From: Kribbella pittospori
GTDB lineage: Bacteria; Actinomycetota; Actinomycetes; Propionibacteriales; Kribbellaceae
NCBI RefSeq assembly: GCF_004331465.1
Contig: NZ_SJKB01000023.1
Location: forward strand, 34,305-98,304
Reading direction: 5' to 3'
Length of the DNA stretch: 64,000 bases
Shown: positions 46,201 through 55,323 of the stretch, piece by piece
Layout of the letters: every line of letters begins with the position of its first letter
How positions within the stretch are numbered: the stretch's first letter is position 1
Made by a program: the position numbers and the translations under genes
The notes under the pieces: generated by a model
Databases searched by the model: none
Told to the model about the DNA's origin: nothing
Seen by the model: the letters and a program-made list of their open reading frames with translations, nothing else

Positions 46201-46767
46201 AGCAGCACGTCCGCTCCGAGAGCCAGCGCTTTCTCGAGCTCCTCGAGCGTCTTTGTTCGGCCCACGAAAGGCGTTCGTGCTCCGGGCCCTTGGGTTTGCG
46301 GAAGACTCAGCGAGTCCATGCGCCCGCGGACTCCTGTCAGTTCCTCGCGCCAGTGCGGGTTCTGTACCAGCTCTGCGACAAACCAGTCACGACCGTAGTA
46401 CTCCGGAAGTGGCAACGACTTGCTATGACAGAACTCGTCGATCTTGGCCCGCATGGAGCCGGTAATATCTCTCGTGCAGGCAATGACGATCTTGTCGACG
46501 CGAAAGTCCTCGTGCTTCATCCAGGTCCTGTGACTGGACCTCAGATTGGCGAGGGGGATCACCAGTGGTCGCGAGTAGCCTCCCGCGGCTGTCTGGGTCA
46601 TCCGCAACCACACGGTAGATGTCAGCGTCCCTGCCGATGTCCTTTCCGGCTTCCACAGGAGACAGCCAGAGATACCGGCCAGTCAGGAGAGCAACGGCCG
46701 CCCGCTCGAATACGTCGGTGTCCACACCAGCCTCGAACGCACGATCGATTCGGTCGATCAGCGGCAT
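43254..46767 (-). CDS. REase-like/P-loop NTPase conflict protein, frameshifted near the N-terminus
   Basis: About 1,170 residues if one frameshift is corrected. The first part (ATG 46767) reads FERAAVALLTGRYLWLSPVE, GKDIGRDADIYRVV and LLATTGDP; the GRDADIY pattern is that of restriction-endonuclease-like nuclease domains. At a C5 run on the coding strand (46553-46557) the frame shifts and resumes LANLRSSHRTW, IVIACTRDITGSMRAKIDEF and YYGRDWFVAEL. Next comes a P-loop NTPase (FVGRTKTLEEL, LLVGVPGAGKSRLLGEL, CVAVDDAHL), then ~750 residues of helical repeats. Such nuclease-NTPase-repeat proteins occur in bacterial immunity. A four-C run would restore a single frame, so phase variation, an assembly error or a recent mutation are all possible. 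Confidence 0.7.
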
Positions 46768-47916
46768 CGGTACCCTTCCATCAGCCTTCCCTAGCGCTCG
46801 ACCGATCAGCGCTGCCGACCACCGGGTCGATCCGGTGGTTCGATCGCTTTCGGCCGCTCAGCCCGCCGCAGATCTTCGACCCCTGCCTCGATCTCCGCCA
46901 CCGACCGGTCGTATGCGAGTTTCGCCTGAGCGACCTTGCTGCATCGCCGCGTGGGCTTCCATCACCTTCGCCATCCTTGGCGTTGTATCCCTTGATCTCC
47001 GTATCGCCGTACCGAATCACTTTGTCGTCGCTGCGTGAGACCTAGACCCTGAGGGCCTCCACCGGGAACCGGTCAAGGATCACAATCACCCACTCCAAGC
47101 CCGACACCTTTCGAGCGTCTGCTGGTACTCGATGCCGTAGACCCGAAACAGCTCCTCGATCTGAGCCCGCTCCGAAGCTGGTACCTGCACCCGAACGCCA
47201 CCTCCTGCGGGGTCGTCTGGGCTGGCAACCACACGATCAGCCCGTCAACGTCAGACCCATTTCGCGGCATCTCCCCCAATTCATCCATCGGCCGATCCTG
47301 ACACAGCTGGCCCCGAAGCGCACAGGCCTCTCACCAGTCCGCTGACTGTCCACCTGCTCGCACTCGAGTAGCAGCTCCCGGACGTGGCGAACGTTCCCGA
47401 TAAGAAGCCGTTCCGCTACGTGAAGACCAGAGACCTCATCGACAGCGGCGCGAGCCGCCGCCGAGATCCGGAAGCTCTACCAGGACCTTGTCGCTCAGAT
47501 GGCGCTCCGGGCGCGGCACATCATCTTCAGGTCCGGTCAGCGCTAGCTTGTCAGCGCTGTGGACTTCAACGGCGTGGTGGAGGCGATCGACTGCTCGCCC
47601 CCGGCCACAGAGCCGACACTCACCGCAGGTCTGGAATCACCGCGTGGGCATGGTCGGGGTGTCAGTGCCTTTGTCGTTCGACTCTGAAGGCTGGCACGCA
47701 ACGCCGTAACCAAGTACCTGCCCATCCGTGCCGCGCTGTCTGAGGGCTCCGCGATGCCCGCGTAGGACACACCTCTTTACACGCCTCAATCAGCGCGCGA
47801 GGATGGCGAGCGATGACAACCAACGCGCTGCGCGAATCCGTGATGTCCGTTACAAACAAGGGATTTCGCGCATCATTGAGAGATGACGATCATCGTCAGC
47901 CGGAAATCAGCGGGTT
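46768..47916. other. Gene remnants between the NTPase gene and the tRNA-like sequence
   Basis: About 1.15 kb with short, broken coding-like stretches but no complete gene. Minus strand: MIRYGDTEIKGYNAKDGE (~46970-47020) and QVPASERAQIEELFRVYGIE (~47120-47190), the latter out of frame with MPRNGSDVDGLIVWLPAQ (~47215-47270). Plus strand: AEIRKLYQDLVAQMALRARH (~47460-47520) and VSAVDFNGVVEAIDCSPPA (~47550-47605), interrupted by a stop. No family is recognised. The pattern fits a decayed accessory region next to an integration site. Confidence 0.45.
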
Positions 47917-47942
47917 CGGGGTTCGAGTCCCTGGCGGCGCAC
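47917..47942 (+). other. tRNA 3'-end-like sequence, probable integration (att) site
   Basis: GGGGTTCGAGTCCCTGGCGG contains a T-loop (GTTCGAGTCC) with a pairing T-stem, followed by an acceptor-strand-like GCGGCGCA. No D-arm, anticodon arm or 5' acceptor strand (GCGCCGC) lies upstream, so it is only a tRNA 3' segment. Its place about 220 bp ahead of an integrase gene is typical for att sites of integrative elements. Confidence 0.55.
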
Positions 47943-47943
47943 A

Positions 47944-47975
47944 AAAGCCCAGGTCACAGCGTGGCCTGGGTTTCT
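47944..47975 (+). terminator. Rho-independent terminator after the tRNA-like end
   Basis: Inverted repeat AAGCCCAGG / CCTGGGTTT with an 11-base loop and TTTCTT after the second arm. Such hairpins commonly follow actinobacterial tRNA genes and support the reading of the preceding sequence as a tRNA 3' end. Confidence 0.65.
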
Positions 47976-48163
47976 TCATGCCCGCAGGACACCTTTTATT
48001 CGACGCTTTCAGCCGCATGTCGCCCTCGCCGACCCGACGTGCTGACTTCATCCGATCGTGACTGTGCGTCACATCACATCCGTGCGCGACGCTTCCGAGC
48101 TCGCCAGTCCTCCGCACCGCCGAGCGTTGAACAGACAACGCTCATACAGGTTGGAGGCACGAC

Positions 48164-48832
48164 ATGCCGAGGACACCGCTGCCCATCGGAACCTGGGGAG
48201 AGATCTCCACCAGGACCCTGAAGCTCAACAAGACCAAGAAGAACGGCAAGCCCGTCAAACACCTGGCACACGCCAGGTTCCGCGACCACGACGGCAAAGT
48301 CCGCGCCGTCACCGCCACCGGCACCACCAAGACCGCCGCCCGAACCGCCCTACTCACCAAACTCCAGAACCGCGCCAAGACGAACCACTCCGGCGACCTC
48401 ACCGCGGCTCACAAGATCAATCACCTCCTCAATCTGTGGGAGCGAAGGTTCGAAGGACAGGTCGCCGACGGAACACGCTCACCCACCTCGCTGGACACCT
48501 ATCGGCGCGCACTCAACAACCATGTCCGTCCCGCCATCGGCGAACTCCACATCGGCGAAGCCACCACCCGGCGCCTCGACATCGTCCTCGCCGACATCAA
48601 GCACCACGCCGGCGCAGCGACCGCCAGAACCTGCCGCGCCGTTATCTCCGGCGCCATGAACCTCGCCGTCCGCTACGGCGCCATGACCACGAACCCCGCC
48701 AGGGAAGTCGACACCATCGAAGCCAAACCCAAGAACCCGCCCCGAGCGCTCACGGCTGACGCCCGCACCGTGCCTCGTCAGCGACGTACTACGCCGACGA
48801 CCGGCCGAGCAGATCCAGCCCAACCAAGCTAA
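48164..48832 (+). pseudogene. Tyrosine-type site-specific integrase, truncated
   Basis: The first ~200 residues are those of a phage/ICE integrase: WGEISTRTLKLNKTKKNGKP, KTAARTALLTKLQNRAK, the core-binding SAM-like domain (RSPTSLDTYRRALNNHVRPA, AATARTCRAVISGAMNLAVR) and NPAREVDTIEAKPKNPPRAL. Similarity ends near 48765 and the frame stops at 48832, before the catalytic R-H-R-Y region. The enzyme is therefore inactive. It points away from the tRNA-like site, as in many islands. Confidence 0.82.
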
Positions 48833-49130
48833 TGCCGCTTCCTCCGCCGCCCTGGTTGTCGTGGACCGTGCCTCGAGCTGGTCGCATCCGGCGCCAGTAC
48901 CCCCGGACCGAGCCGAAGTCCTCGCGGTCGAACGCCGCCATGACTTCCCTGAACGGGCTCCTCCAGCTCTCCCAGCGCGCAGCCCCCAAGCCGCGCGGGT
49001 CCAGTTGCCAAGCAGACGCCCCCAGCGACTTGGCTCCGAACCACCACGATGGCTCGTATCGACATCAGGACAACTTCGCTCCGCGCCTGCCTCGACAGCA
49101 CCCTGTGGGGACATCCGCTCACGGCACTGA
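48833..49130. other. Junction between integrase remnant and defence operon
   Basis: About 300 bp without a gene. A minus-strand open stretch (FREVMAAFDREDFGSVRGYW) may be part of a lost gene. Probably where the catalytic half of the integrase was deleted. Confidence 0.35.
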
Positions 49131-50186
49131 TCAGACCAGATCCAGGATGCCGAGGTGGCTGGACAGGAGTTCGTAGCCGACCGCCTCCTGAGGTAGGCGG
49201 TAGCCGATCGTCAAGGCGGCGCTGGCGTGCTCCGCGAGGTGTCCGAGCCATTGGGAGGCCCTTCCAGCCAGGTCCGGGGCGACGCGATCAGCTGGTCGTC
49301 GATGCGCGTGTTGGAACAGCAGTTCGTAGAGCGGCAGTGCGGGTGCGACCTCAGGAAGACCAGCACCCCTCGCGTTGAGGTCAGCTGCCGCGGGGATCTG
49401 CAATCCCTTCAGGTCTATATCGCCGAAGTACACGATGCGCTCCGGTCTCGGCTCCAGCAGTGGCACCGTCAGGACCGCTGACGGGAACTGGCTACCGGTG
49501 CCGTACCCGACATGGCGACCAGGCCCGCCCTGGCCGGCGCACTCGCGGATGACTTCGAGAAGCGATGTGTAGGTGTGATGGTTCTCCGCGATGAGCAGCG
49601 CAGTACCTCGTGGATCGGCGCGCCCGGGCACCCATTGCGACACAAACGGGATTGGGACCGCATGGCAACGCAGTAGCTCGAGCGTCAACGCACCTGAGGT
49701 GAACAGACGGGTCATGGCCAGGCCGTCGAGTCGCTTCTCGTCGCCGAACAGCTCGAGCGAGCGTTCCCTTGCCGGTACGGAAGGGTGCTCGGCCCCACCG
49801 CCGCGGAGGAAGGCGGCCACGATCTCGAGTACGGCGTACTCGTCGTCCCGACTGGCCAGTCGACCAGCTTCCTCGAGTACGGCGGGCCAGACACGCACTT
49901 CCCGACGGGCGCGAGCCTGGCGTTCACGAGGCGGACGCCGTACCCACATGGGCAGCGGGGGTGTTTCCCGCCTGTCGAAGTATTTCGGCGAGCTCGGCAG
50001 CATCACGATGCCGGCCCGCACCAGCTCATCGAGCGCCTCGCCGATTTCTGTCCGTGCGGTAGGCACCGTTGCCAGGCGGCGATCGAAAGCCACGGCCGCG
50101 CCGTACAAGACCTTGACTTCAACGCGCTGCGTGGCCGCGTTGGAGACGTGCTCGGCGAGATGCTGTGCGAGAGCGGTCAGCGTCAT
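49131..50186 (-). CDS. jetD: Wadjet-type nuclease subunit JetD
   Basis: 351 residues. The N-terminal ~180 residues are helical; the C-terminal Toprim-like part has ALLIAENHHTYTSLLEVI (acidic Glu of the EN motif) and ERIVYFGDIDLKGLQIPAAA (the GDxD motif), as in the DUF2220/DUF2399 nuclease subunits of Wadjet. In these systems JetD nicks or cuts plasmid DNA held by the SMC complex. Its start overlaps the end of the SMC gene by 4 bp (ATGA), and it is the last gene of the operon. Confidence 0.82.
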   Translation of the reverse strand: MTLTALAQHLAEHVSNAATQRVEVKVLYGAAVAFDRRLATVPTARTEIGEALDELVRAGIVMLPSSPKYFDRRETPPLPMWVRRPPRERQARARREVRVWPAVLEEAGRLASRDDEYAVLEIVAAFLRGGGAEHPSVPARERSLELFGDEKRLDGLAMTRLFTSGALTLELLRCHAVPIPFVSQWVPGRADPRGTALLIAENHHTYTSLLEVIRECAGQGGPGRHVGYGTGSQFPSAVLTVPLLEPRPERIVYFGDIDLKGLQIPAAADLNARGAGLPEVAPALPLYELLFQHAHRRPADRVAPDLAGRASQWLGHLAEHASAALTIGYRLPQEAVGYELLSSHLGILDLV

Positions 50187-53100
50187 CGCTCACCGCCGTC
50201 GCTGCGGCTCACGCGCGCCGCTGTGATTCCGTCGACGGCAGAGCCGTAGCGGTCTTCGAGTACGACGTACCTCCGGGTCCGAAGTGCACCGGGCGCGTTG
50301 CGCATCCGCACTACGTTCGGGAACTGTCCAACCGCACCGAGATCTTCAACGCCGGTCGTGTACACAAGCTGTACGCCGTGCGCCGCAGCGACATCGCGCT
50401 GCAATCTCAGTAGCGCGACGTGACTCGCCGTACCGAGCGGGTTGTCGAGGACGAGGGTGCCGCCCAGCGCGCCGTTGCCCCGGCCGCGGTTGACCGCCCG
50501 AAGACGTGCCAGCGTGCAGTAGAGCGCCACGCAAACCGTCAGCTTCTCTCCACCTGAGAACTTACCCAGGTGCGTGACATCGACCGGCTCGACGGCCAGG
50601 TCGCTGTTGGGCTTCAGCACCTTGACCGTGAAGCCACGGGGCGCGACTGCTTCGTGGACGCATTGCTTCAGCAGCACGAGGCCCTCGGGTTTCGATCCCT
50701 CGGCCACGATGCGGTCGACCACCGCGTCGATGCGCGTGTGCAGGTCCTCGTCGGTGCTCGGACGTACGAACCTGATCCGCAGGAACTGCTCGTTGCCCCA
50801 GCCACCCAACGTGTCGGGCAGTTTCGAATGTCGGTTCGCGGATTCCAGATTCGCGAGCACGCCCCGTACCAGTCCCGCGATCTCGACGACCACGAGTCGC
50901 TGATCGCGGCCGATGTCGGCGAGCTGCCCTTCGATCGTCGTCTGACGCAACCGCATCTCCGCAGCTCTGGCAGCGGCGCTGGCCGCCACGGTCGCCGTGT
51001 CGTCCGCCGTGAATCGATCCCGGATCGTCTCCGGAACTACCGAGAAGCGGCTCTGCGACGCCACCCGGCGTACCTCGCGGAGCGCCTCGTCTCGTCGCCG
51101 ACCCGCCGTCGCGGCGGCATCGACCGACTTGGTCAGGCGCCCGAGGGCCTGTTGAAGTTCAGCCTCGGCATCGTCACCGGAGAACGGCGGCACTTCGTCG
51201 GGCAACTCGATCGGTGCGGCGGCATCGCCGAGTCTCCCGGCTCGCTGCTGGAGCACCAGGGCTTCTGATCCGGCCTCGGCAGCAGCCTTGCCGGCCTCTT
51301 CGGCCTCCCGATGGAGACTGGTCACACGTCCGCTCAACTCCGTGGCACGCTCAGATTCGCCACGCGCCAGTTCGCGGGCTTCGGTCTCCGTGGCAGGCTC
51401 AACCTCCAACTGCGCGTGCCGCGGCCGGTCCCGTGGTGTCCGCTGCTTCACCTCCTCTTCCGCTCGCTCGAACTCGGACTCAGCGGTGCTCAGCTGCCTC
51501 TGCGCCGTGTACGCGGTCTCCTGCGCGCGGCCGCGAGCCGACGTACGGCGGTCCGCATCTTGGCCCTCAGGCCTGCGCAGCAGCTCGGCGGCTCTTTCAC
51601 GGATCCTCTCCGCGAACGCTCCGAGTTCACGCTCGACACGCTGCCCGCGATCAAGCAGCCCTTTCAGCCGCTCGGCGAGAACGGATTCCGAGGTGACCGT
51701 CTGCCATTGCGCGGCGAACTGGTTGAACCTGCTCTGCAGAACCGACACCGGCTCGTCGGACGCTGCCCCGGTTGTCTCATGGGTTGCGTTGAGCAGCGAG
51801 ATCTCGCGGGCATCGCGCAGGTAGCGCTCCCTGTTGCCTTTGTGCTCAGCAACCCGCGAACGAGCAGCTTGCGCGACAGTGCGGGACTGCCGAACCCGCG
51901 TCTCTGCCTCGGCAGCAGTCGCGCGATGGTGCCTCGCATCGTTCTCAAGCCGCTCGATCGCCTCCCGCAGGGCAGGCAGTTCGGAGGTCCTTTCCTCCAA
52001 GGCGCTCAGACGCTCGATCTTCCCCGCCAAGGCGTTCAGCTGGCTGGACAGGTCGGATTGAAGGCCGGCGTCCTCGGTGTCATCGAGATCGAGCCGCGCG
52101 ATCTCCAGGTCCAGGGACTTGGCCTTCGCTGTGATCTCCTTGAGTGCGTCATCGTTCAGCTTGGCAGCCTTCTCGAGCTCCTCCAGGTGGCCCGCCGGGC
52201 AGTCGCGCAGCAACGTCTCCATCGCCGCGAGCAGGGCTCTGTCAGTGCTGGCCTGATCGTGTAGGAGGCTGATCCGCGTGTCCTGTTCCTCCCGTCGTAC
52301 TTCGCGGTCGGTCCTGGCCAGCTCCGCGGCAGCGCGATCGAACAGCGCCGGATCGCTCGGCAGCGCGAACCAGTCCGCTGTCCCTCCCAACACTTGCTGC
52401 AGCTGTGCGGCGCTGCTGACCGCGACATGGGCAACCGAATGCCACTGGCCGGACTTCACGGCCGCGCGAGCGGTCTGCAGGTCCGAGTCGGCAACCACGA
52501 CACCGGCAGCGAGTTCGGCGACCTGAACGTTCTCCAGGACGCTCGCACGCTCCTGCTCGGCAACGAGGTCGCGCAGCAGTTCCCAGCCAGGCCTCGCCGA
52601 GACACCAATGTCGACAAGTGCTTCGGCTGCACGCTGGGCGTCACGTGTGCTCGGCAGGTAGCCGTCTGTGCGCAGCCCTTCCAGCGCACGATCGTCTTCT
52701 GCTGTGTCAACTCGCGTGTCGACGATGGCCGCTTCGGCCATCGATGCCGCGTGCGTCAGCGCAACACGAAGATCTCCGGCTTCTGCCCAGAGATCGAGGC
52801 GTCCGCCTTCCTCGAGCTGCATGAGTTCAGCGAGTCGCGCGTCCGTTGCGAGGGAGTCGGCACGTGCCAGGAGCTTGCCGTGGTCAAGTATCAACTGGTC
52901 CCGCTCCGCAGCCTTCGAGGTCAGCTCGCCGACGAGCTTCTTCGCCTCGTCGACCATGGTCGCTCGTCTTGCCGGCCGAGCGTCTCGGCGCGTCGTGACC
53001 ACCTCGAGGTCCGCGGCGGCTTGACGCTTGGCTGTTCTCGCCTCGGCCAACGCGGTCCTGGGGCCAGTCATCGCGTCCGGCAGGTCGCCCCGGCCCACTG

Positions 53101-54586
53101 CCGTCTCGATGGCTTGCTCAATGGCGGCGACCTTCTCACCGAGGCCATCTGCACGCACCGCGCACTCGGTGGCCTTGTCACGATCCCTCTGTGCTTGCCC
53201 CGCCTCGGTCTCAGCCGTCTGGTCTGCTTCCCCAGCGGCGGCGGTGTTCTCCGCTTCAGCGGCGGATTCGGCGCCGGCGAGGGACTCGAGACGGGACTTC
53301 AGCATGATCGCGGCATCGTCACGCGCAGCCCGCAAGGGCGCAGTCTCGCGTTCCTCCTCATCCAACTGCGCCTGGACGGAGCTCGCCTCCGCCTGGACCT
53401 CCATCCTCTCGGCGAGCCACTGGGACGCTTCCCAGGCCCTGCTCTCGTCCTTCGCTGTCTCGGCCGCCGTTCTGGCATCGTTCCAGGCCGCTTCCGCGGT
53501 CGCGCGTCGATGAGTCGCGGCAACCCTCAACAGCTCGTTGGCCCGGTCGTTCAGTCGATTCCGCTCGCTGTCCAGCTTCGTCGCGGCCGTACGCCGCTGC
53601 TCCTCCTCCTCGCGGAACCACGCGGCATCGGTCTCGTACGCCGTCGCCGCACTGCGGAACGCACCCCCGAGCCGAGCAGCCGCAAGGCGGGCCTCGGCCG
53701 CTCCAGTTTCTGCGGCCTCGGCAACGAGGTGGCGGTCCGCCACTACGTCGAGCTTGCCGGCCAACTCGGCGCAGAAGTCACGATCCACCAGTAGATCCGG
53801 CTTCCGGCTCAGGACCCCGATGATGGTGCGCAAGTTGGCGGCGATCAGGTCGGGTTGTGTGTTGTCGACGGTCAGATCGATGAGGAAGTCGATGAACTTG
53901 TCGGTCGACGGGAAGTTGAACAGCTCCGCGACCCCACCCTCGGAGTGATTCATCTGCTTCTGATAGCCGAACAGCGACGGGTCGAGACTCCGGCCGGCGA
54001 GCGTCTCCATCCACTGCCCGCGCTTCTCGGTGATCGAGAACAGGAACTCCTGGGGCCGAGCGGCAGCGAGGTCCTCGAGGCAGCGCACGAACTCGGATCG
54101 CGGACGGCGGCGGCCGGACTCGTCGTCAAGCGGAAGACGGTCCAGGTCGAGTGCTCCGGGGACCGCGAAGAAGCTGTAGTACGACGTCTTGAGCTTGTCA
54201 CGATCGCGATCCGGATCCATCGGTTTGCGCCGGTCGGCCCACTCGTACACGGCGCCCGTGATCAGCCGCTGAGGCTCGAGCAACGCGTCGTCGGACTGGT
54301 TCACCCACTCGGCGACCGTATGGCTGGTGTCGCCCGACGCGATGTAATCCTCCAGTTGACGCTTCACCGCCTTGCCCATGAAGTCCTTGCGCAACGGCAG
54401 CAGCAGCGCGAAGAACAACGACAGCAAGCTCGACTTCCCACCCCCGTTACGCAGCCAGAGTATCGAGTCGATCGGCTGACCAAGGTCCTTCGCGTCCCCA
54501 GAGGTCAGATCCACCGTCAGGTCGGTGAAGCGCGCAGCCCGATCGCCGACGCTCGCGAACCTCACCCGCGACAACTGATACGTCAC
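50183..54586 (-). CDS. jetC: Wadjet SMC-like ATPase JetC
   Basis: 1,467 residues. The ATPase head is split: Walker A (LRNGGGKSSLLSLFFALLLP, residues ~46-65) at the N-terminus, and the signature KFSGGEKLTVCVALY plus Walker B GGTLVLDNPLG at the C-terminus. Between them lie long Ala/Glu/Arg-rich coiled coils (AENTAAAGEADQTAETEAG). This MukB-like layout and the flanking jet genes identify it. The complex is known to recognise circular plasmids by loop extrusion and present them to JetD. The residue after the Walker B Asp is Asn rather than the usual Glu. ATGA overlaps on both sides. Confidence 0.88.
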   Translation of the reverse strand: MTYQLSRVRFASVGDRAARFTDLTVDLTSGDAKDLGQPIDSILWLRNGGGKSSLLSLFFALLLPLRKDFMGKAVKRQLEDYIASGDTSHTVAEWVNQSDDALLEPQRLITGAVYEWADRRKPMDPDRDRDKLKTSYYSFFAVPGALDLDRLPLDDESGRRRPRSEFVRCLEDLAAARPQEFLFSITEKRGQWMETLAGRSLDPSLFGYQKQMNHSEGGVAELFNFPSTDKFIDFLIDLTVDNTQPDLIAANLRTIIGVLSRKPDLLVDRDFCAELAGKLDVVADRHLVAEAAETGAAEARLAAARLGGAFRSAATAYETDAAWFREEEEQRRTAATKLDSERNRLNDRANELLRVAATHRRATAEAAWNDARTAAETAKDESRAWEASQWLAERMEVQAEASSVQAQLDEEERETAPLRAARDDAAIMLKSRLESLAGAESAAEAENTAAAGEADQTAETEAGQAQRDRDKATECAVRADGLGEKVAAIEQAIETAVGRGDLPDAMTGPRTALAEARTAKRQAAADLEVVTTRRDARPARRATMVDEAKKLVGELTSKAAERDQLILDHGKLLARADSLATDARLAELMQLEEGGRLDLWAEAGDLRVALTHAASMAEAAIVDTRVDTAEDDRALEGLRTDGYLPSTRDAQRAAEALVDIGVSARPGWELLRDLVAEQERASVLENVQVAELAAGVVVADSDLQTARAAVKSGQWHSVAHVAVSSAAQLQQVLGGTADWFALPSDPALFDRAAAELARTDREVRREEQDTRISLLHDQASTDRALLAAMETLLRDCPAGHLEELEKAAKLNDDALKEITAKAKSLDLEIARLDLDDTEDAGLQSDLSSQLNALAGKIERLSALEERTSELPALREAIERLENDARHHRATAAEAETRVRQSRTVAQAARSRVAEHKGNRERYLRDAREISLLNATHETTGAASDEPVSVLQSRFNQFAAQWQTVTSESVLAERLKGLLDRGQRVERELGAFAERIRERAAELLRRPEGQDADRRTSARGRAQETAYTAQRQLSTAESEFERAEEEVKQRTPRDRPRHAQLEVEPATETEARELARGESERATELSGRVTSLHREAEEAGKAAAEAGSEALVLQQRAGRLGDAAAPIELPDEVPPFSGDDAEAELQQALGRLTKSVDAAATAGRRRDEALREVRRVASQSRFSVVPETIRDRFTADDTATVAASAAARAAEMRLRQTTIEGQLADIGRDQRLVVVEIAGLVRGVLANLESANRHSKLPDTLGGWGNEQFLRIRFVRPSTDEDLHTRIDAVVDRIVAEGSKPEGLVLLKQCVHEAVAPRGFTVKVLKPNSDLAVEPVDVTHLGKFSGGEKLTVCVALYCTLARLRAVNRGRGNGALGGTLVLDNPLGTASHVALLRLQRDVAAAHGVQLVYTTGVEDLGAVGQFPNVVRMRNAPGALRTRRYVVLEDRYGSAVDGITAARVSRSDGGER

Positions 54587-55323
54587 GACGCCCCCTCCAT
54601 CCCCTCGTCCCCCCGTCGTATCGCCGCCAGCACCGCATAGGTGGCGTTCCCCGCCAGCTCGCCAGCCTGGATGCGGAAGCGCTCCAGCAACTGGAACGTC
54701 TCGGCACCCCGAGCGGGTGCCGGCCGAGCAAGACCCTGATCAACCATCCACGTGAGCACATGAGCAACCCAGTACACCGACGACGCCGCAGACCGTCGGG
54801 CCTTACCACGCCCCCTGTCCGCCTTGTAGCCCGGAGACAATCGGTCGTACGAACGCCAGGCCTCCTCGAAAGACTCCTCTTGCCTTCCCGCGATGTCCGG
54901 TGAGCTGTTCAGCCGCTCGCATACCTCACGAAGGAACCGTTCGACCTCTTCGACCGAGACCCACCGCACCCGATCGTCGTCGAACTCGGCCCGAGCCGGA
55001 AACGCGAAAGCGGCGATCGCAACGCTCACCAAACCCACGAGGAGCCGGTCGTTGACCGTACCGACGTTCGGCAGGTCGGAGATCCGATACGCGAATACGG
55101 ACTCACGACGTACGCCGAGCACCAATCCGAGATCGGACTCGGACAGCACCTGAACGTCGAGGCCCTCGAGAACGCCGTCCACGGCGTTGCGGAACTCGGT
55201 ATCGGTTCGATAACGGCCAAGCAGCTGCCTGTAGTCGGAGTCCGCGCCAGGGCGCAGTTTCGGCCGCAGACCACAGCCGATGAGTACGCCGACGTCGGCG
55301 AGATCGCGTTGGCTCAGCGTCAT
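54583..55323 (-). CDS. jetB: Wadjet MukE-like subunit JetB
   Basis: 246 residues. LADVGVLIGCGLRPKLRPGA, then an LLVGLVSVAIAAF helix and winged-helix-like segments (VSVEEVERFLREVCERLNSS, VYWVAHVLTWMVDQGLA). Size and position between JetA and JetC match the MukE-like KITE subunit. It should bridge the kleisin and the SMC heads. Starts and ends in 4-bp overlaps with its neighbours. Confidence 0.82.
   Translation of the reverse strand: MTLSQRDLADVGVLIGCGLRPKLRPGADSDYRQLLGRYRTDTEFRNAVDGVLEGLDVQVLSESDLGLVLGVRRESVFAYRISDLPNVGTVNDRLLVGLVSVAIAAFAFPARAEFDDDRVRWVSVEEVERFLREVCERLNSSPDIAGRQEESFEEAWRSYDRLSPGYKADRGRGKARRSAASSVYWVAHVLTWMVDQGLARPAPARGAETFQLLERFRIQAGELAGNATYAVLAAIRRGDEGMEGAS

Noticed and set aside
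47840..47942. Complete tRNA gene
   Set aside because: Only the T-arm and 3' acceptor strand are present; no matching 5' acceptor, D-arm or anticodon stem was found upstream.
52394..53794. 466-codon plus-strand open frame opposite jetC
   Set aside because: It is an antisense shadow: jetC has complete SMC motifs on the other strand, while this frame has no domain and is Arg/Leu-rich in the way GC-rich antisense frames are.
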